From positions 62,001 through 126,000 of the forward strand of contig NZ_QORI02000010.1 of the NCBI RefSeq assembly GCF_003325755.1: a stretch of DNA of 64,000 bases. The letters are read 5' to 3'. The notes beneath the pieces are model-generated. The model did no database searches and was not told the origin of the DNA. It was given only the letters and a program-made list of their open reading frames with translations. The translations under genes were made by a program, and so were the position numbers. Positions 37,115 to 46,955 of this stretch are shown here, one piece after another. Origin of the DNA: Pseudomonas sp. SST3 (GTDB lineage: Bacteria; Pseudomonadota; Gammaproteobacteria; Pseudomonadales; Pseudomonadaceae). The stretch's first letter is position 1. The number at the start of each line of letters is the position of its first letter.

Positions 37115-38376
37115 GACGATGCTCCTTTGAATGGCAGATCGAGATAAAGCGCCCATCCGCTTCCAGGGCGATGCCGGAAGCGCAATTGAGCGCCGAGGCA
37201 GCGGGCGCGCTCGCGCATCGACCGCAGACCAACGCCTGCCCGAGCTGGCGGCTGACCATGGCCGTTATCACGAAGCAGCAATCGAAGACCGTTCGCACTT
37301 CCGCGCAGGTGCAGCTGAACGCTGCTGGCCTGCGCATGGCGAGCCACATTGGTCAGCGCTTCCTGCACCAGTCGATAGAGATGAAGCTTGTTCTGTATGG
37401 ACAAAACCGGAATTGGTCCTCGGAGCTGGAGCCGGCACTCGATTCCCAGCGAGCCCTGCCACTGCTCGACAAGTTGCTCGATGGCCTTTTCCAGCGAAAG
37501 GTGGTCGAGCATCACCGGATAGAGATCGCGCACCAGTATGCGAAAGCCGTTCTGTAGATCGAGGCTGTGCTGCTCCAGATGATGCGCGGTATCGCGTACT
37601 GCGTCCGGCTTGTCGGCTTGTAAACGCAGTAGACAAGCCCGTGCACGAATACCAGCGACATATTGGCCGAGGTCATCGTGCAGGGCCTGAGCCAGCTGGG
37701 TGCGTTCGCGCTCCTGCAAGGCGATCAACGCCTGGGTGAGCTGATCGTTATCGCCCCGCGCCTGCTCGAGGGCTGCAGCCATGTGATTGAAGTGATCGGT
37801 CAATCGGCGCGCCTCGGGCAGGCGGTGCGACGACAGTCGAGTATCGAGCCGGCCTTCGGCGATGCGCACCAGCGCGCCGAGCAACTCGGTCAGCACGCGC
37901 ACGCCCGGGCGCACCGCCCAGCGGATCGCCAGCAGGCTGAGCAACAGCGCCAGGGCAAACAGCGTCAGCAGTTGCAACAGCGAATCCCGAACTTCTTCAA
38001 CCTCATCGCGCGGATCGACGCTGATCCGCAGATGCCGGCCGTCAGCGAGTAACCGCTCGGTTGCCGGCGCCGACTCGGCGGGATACAGCCAGGCGCTGAG
38101 ACCGTCGTTGAACGTCTGATCTACACCATGCCCTGTCGAATCTTCGGCCGTCAGCCAGCTCACGCGAACATGCCGCAAGCTATCGGTGAGCCCTGGTCGC
38201 AACGATTCGGGATCGCGTTCAGCCATCTCACTCAGGTATTCGACGACGGCCGCCGCGGCATTGAGCTCGCGCTGCACATCATGGCTGGCCTGACGTAAAA
38301 GCACCGCTAGGCAGACGGCCGCCACCAGAACGAAAAACAGCGTGACCAGTAAATAGATTCGCCAGAGAGCGGACAT
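37111..38376 (-). CDS. exaD: membrane sensor histidine kinase ExaD/PedS2
   Basis: A 421-residue kinase. TM1 is about residues 7-29, the periplasmic domain 30-132, TM2 about 133-154, followed by a HAMP linker, then a NarX-type HisKA_3 domain with H233 (QALHDDLGQ) and a HATPase domain ending in RDNGHGQPPARAGVGLRSMRERA. The periplasmic part is small and ends in an acidic segment (DPRDEVEEVRD) that could bind a cation; PedS2 of P. putida is the lanthanide-responsive kinase in this position. The ATG of MSALWRIYLL follows GGAGACCCC. It sits in an operon with the upstream cupredoxin-like gene and downstream exaE. Confidence 0.85.
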   Translation of the reverse strand: MSALWRIYLLVTLFFVLVAAVCLAVLLRQASHDVQRELNAAAAVVEYLSEMAERDPESLRPGLTDSLRHVRVSWLTAEDSTGHGVDQTFNDGLSAWLYPAESAPATERLLADGRHLRISVDPRDEVEEVRDSLLQLLTLFALALLLSLLAIRWAVRPGVRVLTELLGALVRIAEGRLDTRLSSHRLPEARRLTDHFNHMAAALEQARGDNDQLTQALIALQERERTQLAQALHDDLGQYVAGIRARACLLRLQADKPDAVRDTAHHLEQHSLDLQNGFRILVRDLYPVMLDHLSLEKAIEQLVEQWQGSLGIECRLQLRGPIPVLSIQNKLHLYRLVQEALTNVARHAQASSVQLHLRGSANGLRLLLRDNGHGQPPARAGVGLRSMRERARCLGAQLRFRHRPGSGWALYLDLPFKGASS

Positions 38377-38435
38377 ACATGGGGTCTCCGGCGTCGTGGG
38401 ACCGCTGCGCAGGCCCGGATTCATGGCCGAGCGCG

Positions 38436-38873
38436 CTACTTCACCACGAACCGGCCTTCCATCCCCTTGTTCTGCAGGCCTTTGCAGTAGAACGGGTAGG
38501 TGCCCGGCTTGACCGGCAAGAAGAAGATCTCCGCCTCACCTGCTTCCTCGAACTCCAGCTCGACCAGGGTAACGGCCTTGATTTCCACGCCACCTGCCTC
38601 GACTTTGCGCAGGAAGATCGACCGGGCGAACTCGGGCGCCTGGAACGCGCATTCCTTTTGCCCGTCGGTGATGACCTTGAGCTGATAGGCAACGCCGGTT
38701 TCCAGCTGGTATTCCTTCTGCGAGACCGCGTAGTCCGTTTCCTCGGAGCCGAACTTGAGGTCAGGCAGCGCCTGGGTGCGCAACGTCAAATCACCCGTCG
38801 CGTGAGCATGATCGAAGCCGATCAAGCTGCCGAGGAATAGCAAATTGAGCGCCAGCGCTTTGAATGGAGGCAT
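38436..38873 (-). CDS. exported cupredoxin-fold protein lacking copper histidines
   Basis: A 145-residue periplasmic protein with a signal peptide ending near HAHA (residue 25). The C-terminal YPFYCKGLQNKGMEG lines up with the plastocyanin-type Y-x-FYC-x2-H-x4-GM-x-G loop, but the His is Leu. The first His, expected after the central strand (APEFARSIF), is also missing. Cys and Met are kept. A blue copper site is therefore unlikely; the protein may bind another metal or act as a structural partner. It is the first gene of the operon with exaD and exaE (59 bp to the kinase) and is divergent from the ped ABC operon. Confidence 0.8.
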   Translation of the reverse strand: MPPFKALALNLLFLGSLIGFDHAHATGDLTLRTQALPDLKFGSEETDYAVSQKEYQLETGVAYQLKVITDGQKECAFQAPEFARSIFLRKVEAGGVEIKAVTLVELEFEEAGEAEIFFLPVKPGTYPFYCKGLQNKGMEGRFVVK

Positions 38874-38933
38874 AGGGGTCTGCTCGTTATTGTTATCGGT
38901 GGCCCTATCCTATGAGCAGCCGCGGGACGCTTA

Positions 38934-38949
38934 TTTACTACCTTGGTAC
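38934..38949. promoter_or_regulatory. CTACC-TTGG box between the cupredoxin and ped ABC operons
   Basis: TTTACTACCTTGGTAC on the plus strand, 79 bp before the ABC binding-protein start and 61 bp before the divergent cupredoxin start. It could serve either direction. Confidence 0.58.
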
Positions 38950-39027
38950 ACAGTGACTGGTACTTTCTGCATATTTCCCCACCCCGCCATGGTTCCTATG
39001 CTGGCCGCAACGCCATAGGAGCTGCCC

Positions 39028-40221
39028 ATGCGCCATTTTGTACAACGAGCCGGCTACCTCATCGCCCTCGCCTGCGCCCCGCTTGTTGCCACCGCTGCGC
39101 CGGTGGCCGGCGAGACGTTGTCGGTGCGGATCGGGTATCTGGGTTACCGCCCGGATCCGGGTCCGCTTCTCTCCAACGTGATTCCCGAGCCAATCGATGC
39201 CGGGCAGCGTGGCGCCGAGTTGGCCATCATCGACAGCAACACCACCGGACGTTTTCTCAAGCACAGCTACACATTGACGACCATCAACAGCGATACTCCC
39301 GAGCAACTCCTTGAAGACGCGCGTCAGCTGCATCGGGAAGGCTTACGTTTATTCGTGGTCAACGCACCGGCCGCCAACCTGAGCCAGCTCGCCAATGCAA
39401 TGCCCAACAGCCTCCTCATTAACGCAGGCAGCGCCAGCGACGAACTGCGCACCACAAACTGCCTCGCCAATGTGCTGCATACCCTGCCCAGCCGCAGCAT
39501 GCTGGCCGATGCCTTGGCTCAGTTTCTTGCCGTACGCCGCTGGAACCGCTGGTTATTGATCAGCGGCCCGACGCCAGAGGATCAGACCTACGCAGAGGCA
39601 CTGCGGCGCGCGGCCAAGCGCTTCGGTCACAAAATCATCGAAGAGAAGCCCTGGTCGTTCGATAACGACCAGCGCCGCACCGCCCAGGCGGACATGCCAC
39701 TGTTCACCCAAGCCGACGACTACGACGTGGTGGTGGTCGCGGATGAGCGCGGCGATTTCGGCGAGTACGTGCCCTACCACACCTGGCTGCCGCGCCCGGT
39801 AGTCGGCACGCAGGGCATGACCCCGACCGGCTGGCACAAGACAGTCGAGACCTATGGCGCCGCGCAGCTGCAAAAGCGTTTCGAAGCCCTCGCCAATCGC
39901 TGGATGAACGATCGCGACTTCGCCGCCTGGATCGGCGTGCGCAGCCTGGCCACCGCGATCACCAAGCTCGGTGTGACCGACCCGCAGACTATTCGTCAGG
40001 TTTCGTTGAGCGACACCCTGCCAATGGATGGCTTCAAGGGCCGCAAACTCACCTTCCGCCCCTGGAATGGTCAGCTACGTCAGCCGATTCCACTGGTGCA
40101 TCCGCGCGGGCTGGTTTCCAACTCGCCGCAGGATGGTTTTCTGCATCCCACCAGCGAGCTGGACACCCTGGGCTTCGATCGACCGGAAAGTGAATGCCGG
40201 CTAAGCGAGGCCAAATCATGA
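39028..40221 (+). CDS. ABC transporter substrate-binding protein of the PQQ alcohol system
   Basis: A 397-residue exported protein (signal peptide ending near VATAA, residue 24) with the branched-chain amino acid/LivJ-type fold. It matches the subgroup seen only with PQQ alcohol dehydrogenase clusters: IGYLGYRPDPGPLLSNV, TIGRFLKHSY-like and LLINAGSASDELRTTNCLANVLHTLPSR. The following genes encode the ATPase and an ABC-2 type permease, an odd pairing because ABC-2 systems are usually exporters. In P. putida the related PedA1A2BC transporter is needed for lanthanide-dependent growth. The gene ends in ATGA overlapping the Sel1 gene. Confidence 0.85.
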   Translation: MRHFVQRAGYLIALACAPLVATAAPVAGETLSVRIGYLGYRPDPGPLLSNVIPEPIDAGQRGAELAIIDSNTTGRFLKHSYTLTTINSDTPEQLLEDARQLHREGLRLFVVNAPAANLSQLANAMPNSLLINAGSASDELRTTNCLANVLHTLPSRSMLADALAQFLAVRRWNRWLLISGPTPEDQTYAEALRRAAKRFGHKIIEEKPWSFDNDQRRTAQADMPLFTQADDYDVVVVADERGDFGEYVPYHTWLPRPVVGTQGMTPTGWHKTVETYGAAQLQKRFEALANRWMNDRDFAAWIGVRSLATAITKLGVTDPQTIRQVSLSDTLPMDGFKGRKLTFRPWNGQLRQPIPLVHPRGLVSNSPQDGFLHPTSELDTLGFDRPESECRLSEAKS

Positions 40222-40724
40222 ACACGGTTCCCGCCGTGCGCCTCGTTGCAGCCGTGCTGTCCGGAGCACTGATCTTCACCTCAGCCGCCGGGCGAGCCGA
40301 CGAGCTGGGATACGAGGCCTACATCGACAGCCCCAAGCGGATCAAATGCCTGTACGGCTACGTCACCGCCAAGACCGGCAACTTCGATGCAGCCAGGCAG
40401 ATCTTCGAGGACTGTGTACGGCGCTGGGAGGACATCTACTCGATGATTTCGCTGGCGCAGATGTACGAGAGCGGCAGCGGCGTCGACAAGGATCTCGAAC
40501 GCGCCGCGGCATTGCTTAAGCGCGGCGCCGAGCAGCCGGACGACGCCAGCTACGTCAGCCTTGCGCGTTATCACTGGGGCGTCGCATTGGCTGAAGGCCG
40601 TGGCGTTGCAATCGATCGGCAGGCGGCTCGGGAATGGCTGATGAGCGCATCGAAGGGCGGCCAGACCGAGGCCGACGACTACCTGATACACATGGATCAG
40701 CAAGCGGATTCCGTCACCCGCTGA
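40218..40724 (+). CDS. exported Sel1-repeat protein
   Basis: A 168-residue protein with a signal peptide (MNTVPAVRLVAAVLSGALIFTSAAGRA) and two or three Sel1-like TPR units (SLAQMYESGSGVDKDLERAAALLKRGA and HWGVALAEGRGVAIDRQAAREWLMSASKGG). Sel1 repeats mediate protein-protein contacts. Its start overlaps the stop of the binding-protein gene, so it is part of the ABC operon, and it probably assembles or links the periplasmic parts. I do not recognise a named member. Confidence 0.8.
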   Translation: MNTVPAVRLVAAVLSGALIFTSAAGRADELGYEAYIDSPKRIKCLYGYVTAKTGNFDAARQIFEDCVRRWEDIYSMISLAQMYESGSGVDKDLERAAALLKRGAEQPDDASYVSLARYHWGVALAEGRGVAIDRQAAREWLMSASKGGQTEADDYLIHMDQQADSVTR

Positions 40725-40756
40725 TGTACACGACACAACAACAAGAGAGTTTTCAG

Positions 40757-41724
40757 ATGATTCGAACCCTGCTTGCCACCGCCATCACCAGCACGCTGAT
40801 CTGCGCCAGCGGATCGACCCTTGCAGCCACTGCCTACGTCTCTAACGAGAAGGACGACAGCATAAGCGTGATCGACCTGAATACCCTCGAGACCGTGGAA
40901 ACGCTCGAGGTAGGCCAGCGTCCGCGCGGCCTGACGCTCTCGCACGACAACAAACTGCTCTATATCTGCGCCAGTGACTCGGACACCGTCCAGGTCATGG
41001 ACCTTGCCACGCGCCGGATTATCAAACAGCTACCTTCCGGCGCCGACCCTGAGCAATTCGCCCTGCACCCCAATAACCGCTGGCTATACATCTCCAACGA
41101 GGACGATGCCCTGGTGACGGTGGTGGACGTGGATAACGAAGAGGTACGGGCGCAAATCGATGTCGGGGTGGAGCCCGAGGGCATGGCCGTCAGCCCGGAC
41201 GGCAAGTGGGCGGTCAACACCAGCGAAACCACCAATATGCTGCACTGGATCGATACCGCCACCAACGAGCTGGTGGACAACACCCTCGTCGATCAACGAC
41301 CGCGCCATGTTGAATTCACCAAGGACAGCAAGGTGCTCTGGGCTTCGTCAGAGATCGGCGGAACGGTTAGCGTGGTGGATGTCGAGCAGCGGCAGATTCT
41401 CAAAACCATCGACTTCCAGATCAAGGGCGTCCACCGCGACAAGGTCCAGCCGGTCGGCATCAAGCTCAGCTCGGACCGCAAGTACGCCTTCGTCGCCCTC
41501 GGCCCGGCCAACCATATTGCCGTGGTCGACGCTAAAACCTACGAGGTGCTCGACTACCTGCTGGTCGGTCGGCGCGTCTGGCACATGGCATTCAACCTCG
41601 ACGAGAGCCAACTGCTGACCACCAACGGCGTCAGCGGCGACGTTTCGGTAATCGACGTCGGTACGCTCAAGGTAGTCAAATCGATCAAAGTTGGCCGCTA
41701 CCCGTGGGGTGTGGTGGTCACGCC

Positions 41725-41728
<4 letters not shown>
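40757..41728 (+). CDS. periplasmic YVTN beta-propeller protein of the PQQ system
   Basis: A 323-residue exported protein (signal peptide MIRTLLATAITSTLICASGSTLAA) made of seven YVTN blades such as AYVSNEKDDSISVIDLNTLETVETLEVG and IAVVDAKTYEVLDYLLVGRR. It belongs to the beta-propeller subgroup associated with PQQ catabolism ABC transporters. The likely role is a periplasmic partner for the ABC complex or the dehydrogenase; no enzymatic residues are evident. Its stop overlaps the ATPase start (ATGA), an indication of tight coupling. Confidence 0.85.
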
Positions 41729-42453
<725 letters not shown>

Positions 42454-42509
42454 TGCGCCGCGATCAACCCGTGTCGCCCTGCCCCGCGCCAGATCCTGGA
42501 GCCATCGCC

Positions 42510-43301
42510 ATGACTGCCTATTGGGAATGCCTACGTGCCATCGTTTGGCGCGAATGGCTGCGTTTCGTCCAGCAGCGCTCGCGTTTCTTCAGCGCCCTGG
42601 TGCGCCCGCTGCTTTGGCTGGTGGTGTTCGCTGCCGGTTTTCGCGCGGCGCTGGGCATCGCAATCATCGAGCCGTACGACACCTACATCACTTACGAGAC
42701 CTATATCGTGCCGGGCCTGACCTGCATGATCCTGCTGTTCAATGGCATGCAGGGTTCGCTGTCGATGGTCTACGACCGGGAAATGGGCAGCATGCGGGTG
42801 TTGCTCACCAGTCCGCTGCCGCGCAGCTTCCTGCTGGCGAGCAAAATGCTGGCAACTGCCTTGATCTCGCTGCTGCAGGTCTACGCTTTTCTCGCCATCG
42901 CTTGGTTCTACGGGGTGCAGCCACCAGCGGTTGGTCTGCTCACGGCTCTCCCCACGCTGTTGCTGGTGGCGCTGCTGCTCAGTGCCCTCGGCCTGTTGCT
43001 GTCCAACGGAATCCGCCAACTGGAGAACTTCGCCGGGGTGATGAATTTCGTCATCTTTCCGATGTTTTTCCTGTCTTCGGCGCTTTATCCATTGTGGAAA
43101 ATGCGCGAGGCGAATGAATGGCTGTTCTGGCTTTGCTCGCTCAATCCGTTCACCTATGCGGTGGAACTGGTGCGTTATGCGCTCTATGAGCGCTTCAACC
43201 CGGTGGCGATGGCGGTCTGCCTCGGCCTGACGCTAGTGTTCAGCCTGCTTGCCGTGCTCAGCTTCAATCCGCAGCACGCCGCGCTACGCCGGTCGGCCTG
43301 A
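42510..43301 (+). CDS. pedC: ABC-2 type permease PedC
   Basis: A 263-residue permease with six hydrophobic helices and the ABC-2 signature LLSNGIRQLENFAGVMNFVIFPMFFLSSALYPLW. The ATG of MTAYWECLRAIVWREW is preferred; an upstream in-frame ATG overlapping the pedB stop by one base would add 19 non-conserved residues. In P. putida the PedABC system is linked to phenylethanol and lanthanide-dependent growth. It is the last gene of the operon; a CTACC box for erbR begins eight bases after its stop. Confidence 0.87.
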   Translation: MTAYWECLRAIVWREWLRFVQQRSRFFSALVRPLLWLVVFAAGFRAALGIAIIEPYDTYITYETYIVPGLTCMILLFNGMQGSLSMVYDREMGSMRVLLTSPLPRSFLLASKMLATALISLLQVYAFLAIAWFYGVQPPAVGLLTALPTLLLVALLLSALGLLLSNGIRQLENFAGVMNFVIFPMFFLSSALYPLWKMREANEWLFWLCSLNPFTYAVELVRYALYERFNPVAMAVCLGLTLVFSLLAVLSFNPQHAALRRSA

Positions 43302-43605
43302 CGTCCAATTACTACTTTGGTACTGGTTTTCCTGTCGATCGTAGGATTCCCAATTGGGGTTCATTGCTCTGTAATGTGGCCGACCGAAGTACTGATGCTG
43401 CGCGCCGCTCGTCCATAGAGGCCCTGCCGAAGCCCTAGCCTCCGCTCCTCGAATAACGTCGAAGGGCTGACAAGCCCGCGGTAGCGACAGCCACTCACTG
43501 AGAGATGGGTCAGCGCAACGCCTTGCCGCTGATCGACAAAGCTGCACGGACCAAAGGCCTTTTCCGATCTACCCCACCATAATCACAACAATGAGGTGAC
43601 CGGCC
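43302..43605. other. intergenic region between pedC and erbR
   Basis: A 304-bp stretch without a gene. It holds the box TTACTACTTTGGTAC (43309-43323) and a palindrome CCCAATTGGG near 43350. GAGGTGACCGGCC before the erbR ATG is a good ribosome binding site. Confidence 0.55.
43309..43323. promoter_or_regulatory. CTAC-TTTGG box upstream of erbR
   Basis: TTACTACTTTGGTAC, nearly identical to the ped ABC box (TTACTACCTTGGTAC). It lies ~283 bp before erbR, so a long leader or a second promoter is implied. Confidence 0.52.
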
Positions 43606-44271
43606 ATGTACAAGATACTGATTGCTGATGACCATCCGCTGTTTCGCGAAGCCATCCATAACGTCATCCGCGACGGCTTTCCCGGCAGTGACATTCTCGA
43701 AACCGCCGACCTCGACAGCGCACTGGCGATAACGCTGGAAAACGACGATCTAGACCTGGTACTGCTGGATCTGAACATGCCCGGCATGCATGGGCTCAAT
43801 GGCCTGATCAATCTGCGCAACGAGGCACCGACCATTCCGGTAGTCATCGTCTCGGCCGAGCAGGACAAGCAGGTCGTGCTACAAGCCATCACCTACGGCG
43901 CCTGCGGCTTCATCACCAAGTCCTCACCGCGCGCACAAATGACCGACGCCATCGAGCAGATCCTCAACGGCAATGTCTACCTGCCTTCGGACATCATCCG
44001 CAGCCAGAAGGCCAGCACTCGCCGCGCGCAGCACAACGAGCAGAGCATCCCGCCCGAACTGCTCCAGGCACTGACTCGCAAGCAGCTACTGGTATTGGAG
44101 CGCATGACCAAAGGCGAATCGAACAAGCAGATCGCCTACAACCTCGACATCGCTGAAACCACCGTTAAGGCGCATGTCTCGGCGATCTTGCGCAAGCTCA
44201 ACGTGCACAACCGGGTACAGGCGATCCTGTCGGCCGGGGATATCGATTTCACCGCGTATCTGCGCCGCTGA
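43606..44271 (+). CDS. erbR: LuxR-type response regulator ErbR (AgmR/PedR1)
   Basis: A 221-residue regulator with a receiver domain (phospho-acceptor D55 in [13 protein letters not shown]) and a LuxR-type helix-turn-helix ([25 protein letters not shown]). It is the counterpart of P. aeruginosa AgmR/ErbR and P. putida PedR1, which activate the exa/ped and pqq genes. It adjoins the NahK-type kinase on the opposite strand, as in both relatives. It is the natural candidate for binding the CTACC boxes found across the cluster, including one upstream of itself. No direct evidence for binding is in the sequence. Confidence 0.88.
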   Translation: MYKILIADDHPLFREAIHNVIRDGFPGSDILETADLDSALAITLENDDLDLVLLDLNMPGMHGLNGLINLRNEAPTIPVVIVSAEQDKQVVLQAITYGACGFITKSSPRAQMTDAIEQILNGNVYLPSDIIRSQKASTRRAQHNEQSIPPELLQALTRKQLLVLERMTKGESNKQIAYNLDIAETTVKAHVSAILRKLNVHNRVQAILSAGDIDFTAYLRR

Positions 44272-44289
44272 GTCCTACGCGCAGATGCC

Positions 44290-44356
44290 TTCGCGAGCAA
44301 GCTCGCTCCTACGAGAACCGTCGCGCAGAGCCTGTAGGAGCGAGCTAGCTCGCGAA
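44290..44356. repeat. pair of inverted REP elements
   Basis: TTCGCGAGCAAGCTCGCTCC and the facing GGAGCGAGCTAGCTCGCGAA form two REP palindromes ~20 bp apart in opposite orientation. They lie between the convergent erbR and nahK, the usual place for Pseudomonas REP pairs, and may help end transcription from both sides. Confidence 0.88.
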
Positions 44357-44378
44357 AAGAGCTGGCCGCTCCACTTCT

Positions 44379-46955
44379 TCACAAACTACCGTGCTCCATC
44401 ATGTGACAGATCGCGGTCTTCAGCTTCATCGGGCGTACTGGCTTGTGCATCAGCATGTGCCCGAGCGCCCTGACCTGCTGTTTGAGCTCGTTGCTGTAAT
44501 TGGCCGTGATCATCAAGGCCGGCAACGGACTGGCGCGCCGAGCGTTGACCGTGGCGACCACATCGACACCATTACAGCCGTTGTCCAGATGGTAATCGGC
44601 GATGATCAGATCGGCGTCGGCGTGGAAGTTGTCCACTTGGCCCGCCAGATCTTCTTCGGAAAGCGCTGTAATCACGGCGCAGCCCCAGCCTTCGAGCAAA
44701 GTGCGCATACCCGCGCAGATCGCAGTGTCGTTGTCGACGACCCAGACTCGCGCCCCCTTGAGCCGCTCCAGCAGCAGATCGGTGGTGGCCGGTTCCACTC
44801 GGGTCTTCGGTGCGCGCCGGGACAGTGGCACCTCGATGGCGAACTTCGAGCCGCGCCCCGGTACCGAGCTGACCTGGATGCGGTGACCGAGCATGCGGGC
44901 AATCTTGTCGACTATCGCCAGCCCAAGACCGAGGCCGCGGTCCTGGTTGGGACGTACCCCCTCGCCACGTTTGAACTCGTGGAATACCTCCTCCAGCCGG
45001 TCTTCGGCGATTCCTACACCCGTGTCCCAGACCTCGATCGAGAGGCTTTGGCGCCGGCGCCGACAGCCGAGCAACACCCGGCCTTGGGGTGTGTAGCGAA
45101 TCGCGTTGGTGAGCAGGTTGCGCAGAATCCGCGCGAGCAATTGGATATCGCTGCGCACCAATGCTGAGCAAGGTATGAAGTCCAACTGCAGTTGCTCACT
45201 GCCGGCTATCTGTCGGAACTCCACGGCCAGGTTTTCCAGGAGCTCGCTCACAGCGAAGGGCGCGATATCCGGCTTGATCACCCCGGCGTCGAGCTTGGAG
45301 ATGTCGACCAGGGTGCCGAGCAGGTTCTCCACGTCTTCCAGTGAATTGCTGATGTTGCGGATCAGCCCCCCGTTCGGCGCGTCAGGTTGTTCCAGCAACG
45401 CGCTGGTGAACAGCCGCGCGGCATTGAGCGGTTGCAGCAGGTCATGGCTGACCGCAGCGAGGAACTTGGTCTTGGATAGATTGGCCAGTTCCGCCTCATG
45501 CTTGGCCTCACGCAGGCGCGCTTCGGCATGGGCGCGTTCGTCGATTTCACAAAGCAGTTGCTCGTTCAGGCAGGTCAGCTCTACCGTGCGCTCGCGCACC
45601 CGCTGTTCAAGGTTCTGATACGCCTGATGCAGGGCTTCGGCGGTTCGGCGCCGGTCGGTGATGTCCTGGATCAGCACGAAGATGCCGACCACCTCGCCGT
45701 TGGGCTGCCGGTTCGGTACGTAGGAGCGCAGCATGTAGCGTGGTTGGCCCGAATGGTTGGGCTCGGCCATTTCGAAGCTGACGTTCTCACCGGACATGGC
45801 GCGCTCGATGTATGGCTCGAGCTGCTGCCAATGCTCGCCACTGTGAATTTCCCGCAGACAGCGACCGAGCATGCCGTCGCTGGGCCAGCGATACCATTCC
45901 TCATAAACCTTGTTGGTGAACTCGTAGGTCAAATCCGCCGAGACGTAGGCGATCAACGCCGGCACATGATCGGTGATCAGGCGGATCCAGCGCTCGCTTT
46001 CACGCAACGCCTCGGCATGGCGGTAGCGCTCGGTGATATCGGTGAAGGTATTGACGAAGCCTCCGGTGGGCAGCGGATGCGTGCGGATTTCCAGGGTGCG
46101 GCCATCGAACAAATGCTGTTCGAGCTCGGTCAACGGCTGGCCATTGCCGTCACGGGTGTTGGGTGTCAGTAGCCTGAGCTCGCTGTCGGCCATTGCCTCC
46201 TCGAAGGGCCGATTCGCCTCGATAGGCGCGAGACCGCACAGCTCCAGGAACCGCCCGTTCCACAGTTCTAGGCTGCCGTCCGCGCTGACCATGGCCACGC
46301 CTTGGGACAGGTTGTCGACGGCGCGCTGCAGCAACCGCGATTTCTGCGCCAGGGCCTGTTCGCGGCGCATGGTTTCGCTGACCTTGACCTCGGTGATGTC
46401 GGTATAAAGCATCACCAGCCCGCCTTCGCGGGTCGGCCGTTCACTGACCTGCACCCAGCGACCGGTATGCAGCCGGTAGACGGTTGGCTCGTTGCCCTTG
46501 CCTCGATGCTCCTCGGCGATCAGCGCGCTGCTTTCGGCCAACCTTCGCACCTCGGACAGCCGCGTGCCGCTGTTGATGCGCGTACGCGTGCGGCTCCAGA
46601 TCGATTTGAAGCGCTTGTTGAACAGGACGATGCGCTGCTCCTTGTCGAACAGCACGAAGGCGTCGGAGATACTTTCGATGGCATCGACCAGATGCTGATG
46701 GGCGGTTTCGGCCCGCAGCCGTGCATCGCTGAGCAGCCGGTTGCTGGCCTTGAGCTCGGCCATCGCCTGGTTCAACGCATCGGTGCGTTCACGCACCTGC
46801 TCAGCCAGCTCGACCGAATGCTGAAACGCGGCATAGGACGCATCGCGACCGGGGCCGCTGGATTCGATGCGTTCGATCAGCGCGGTATTGATACGCCGCA
46901 GCTTGTCATTTTCGCGCTCGAGCTCGGCTTGCCGCGTCAACAGTTCAGCTAGCAC
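44379..46955 (-). CDS. nahK: hybrid sensor histidine kinase NahK (ErcS')
   Basis: A large soluble hybrid kinase, ~858 residues from the GTG chosen here. Order: coiled coil (LLTRQAELERENDKLRRINTAL), three PAS domains (DAFVLFDKEQRIVLFN; GVAMVSADGSLELWN; PALIAYVSADLTYEFTN), a long coiled linker, HisKA (AAVSHDLLQPLNAARLF), HATPase (NLLTNAIRYT, GLGLGLAIVDKIA) and a C-terminal receiver (VVDNDTAIC, LIIADYHLD). P. aeruginosa NahK is the partner of the nitric-oxide sensor NosP and is also called ErcS' in ethanol regulation. The GTG has GGAG six bases upstream and overlaps the nosP stop by 11 bases; an ATG at 47027 would overlap by 83. Confidence 0.86.
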   Translation of the reverse strand: MLAELLTRQAELERENDKLRRINTALIERIESSGPGRDASYAAFQHSVELAEQVRERTDALNQAMAELKASNRLLSDARLRAETAHQHLVDAIESISDAFVLFDKEQRIVLFNKRFKSIWSRTRTRINSGTRLSEVRRLAESSALIAEEHRGKGNEPTVYRLHTGRWVQVSERPTREGGLVMLYTDITEVKVSETMRREQALAQKSRLLQRAVDNLSQGVAMVSADGSLELWNGRFLELCGLAPIEANRPFEEAMADSELRLLTPNTRDGNGQPLTELEQHLFDGRTLEIRTHPLPTGGFVNTFTDITERYRHAEALRESERWIRLITDHVPALIAYVSADLTYEFTNKVYEEWYRWPSDGMLGRCLREIHSGEHWQQLEPYIERAMSGENVSFEMAEPNHSGQPRYMLRSYVPNRQPNGEVVGIFVLIQDITDRRRTAEALHQAYQNLEQRVRERTVELTCLNEQLLCEIDERAHAEARLREAKHEAELANLSKTKFLAAVSHDLLQPLNAARLFTSALLEQPDAPNGGLIRNISNSLEDVENLLGTLVDISKLDAGVIKPDIAPFAVSELLENLAVEFRQIAGSEQLQLDFIPCSALVRSDIQLLARILRNLLTNAIRYTPQGRVLLGCRRRRQSLSIEVWDTGVGIAEDRLEEVFHEFKRGEGVRPNQDRGLGLGLAIVDKIARMLGHRIQVSSVPGRGSKFAIEVPLSRRAPKTRVEPATTDLLLERLKGARVWVVDNDTAICAGMRTLLEGWGCAVITALSEEDLAGQVDNFHADADLIIADYHLDNGCNGVDVVATVNARRASPLPALMITANYSNELKQQVRALGHMLMHKPVRPMKLKTAICHMMEHGSL

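Noticed and set aside
44290..44356. Inverted repeats near erbR as a CRISPR or mobile-element end
   Set aside because: Sequence and paired layout match Pseudomonas REP elements between convergent genes; there are no spacers and no transposase.
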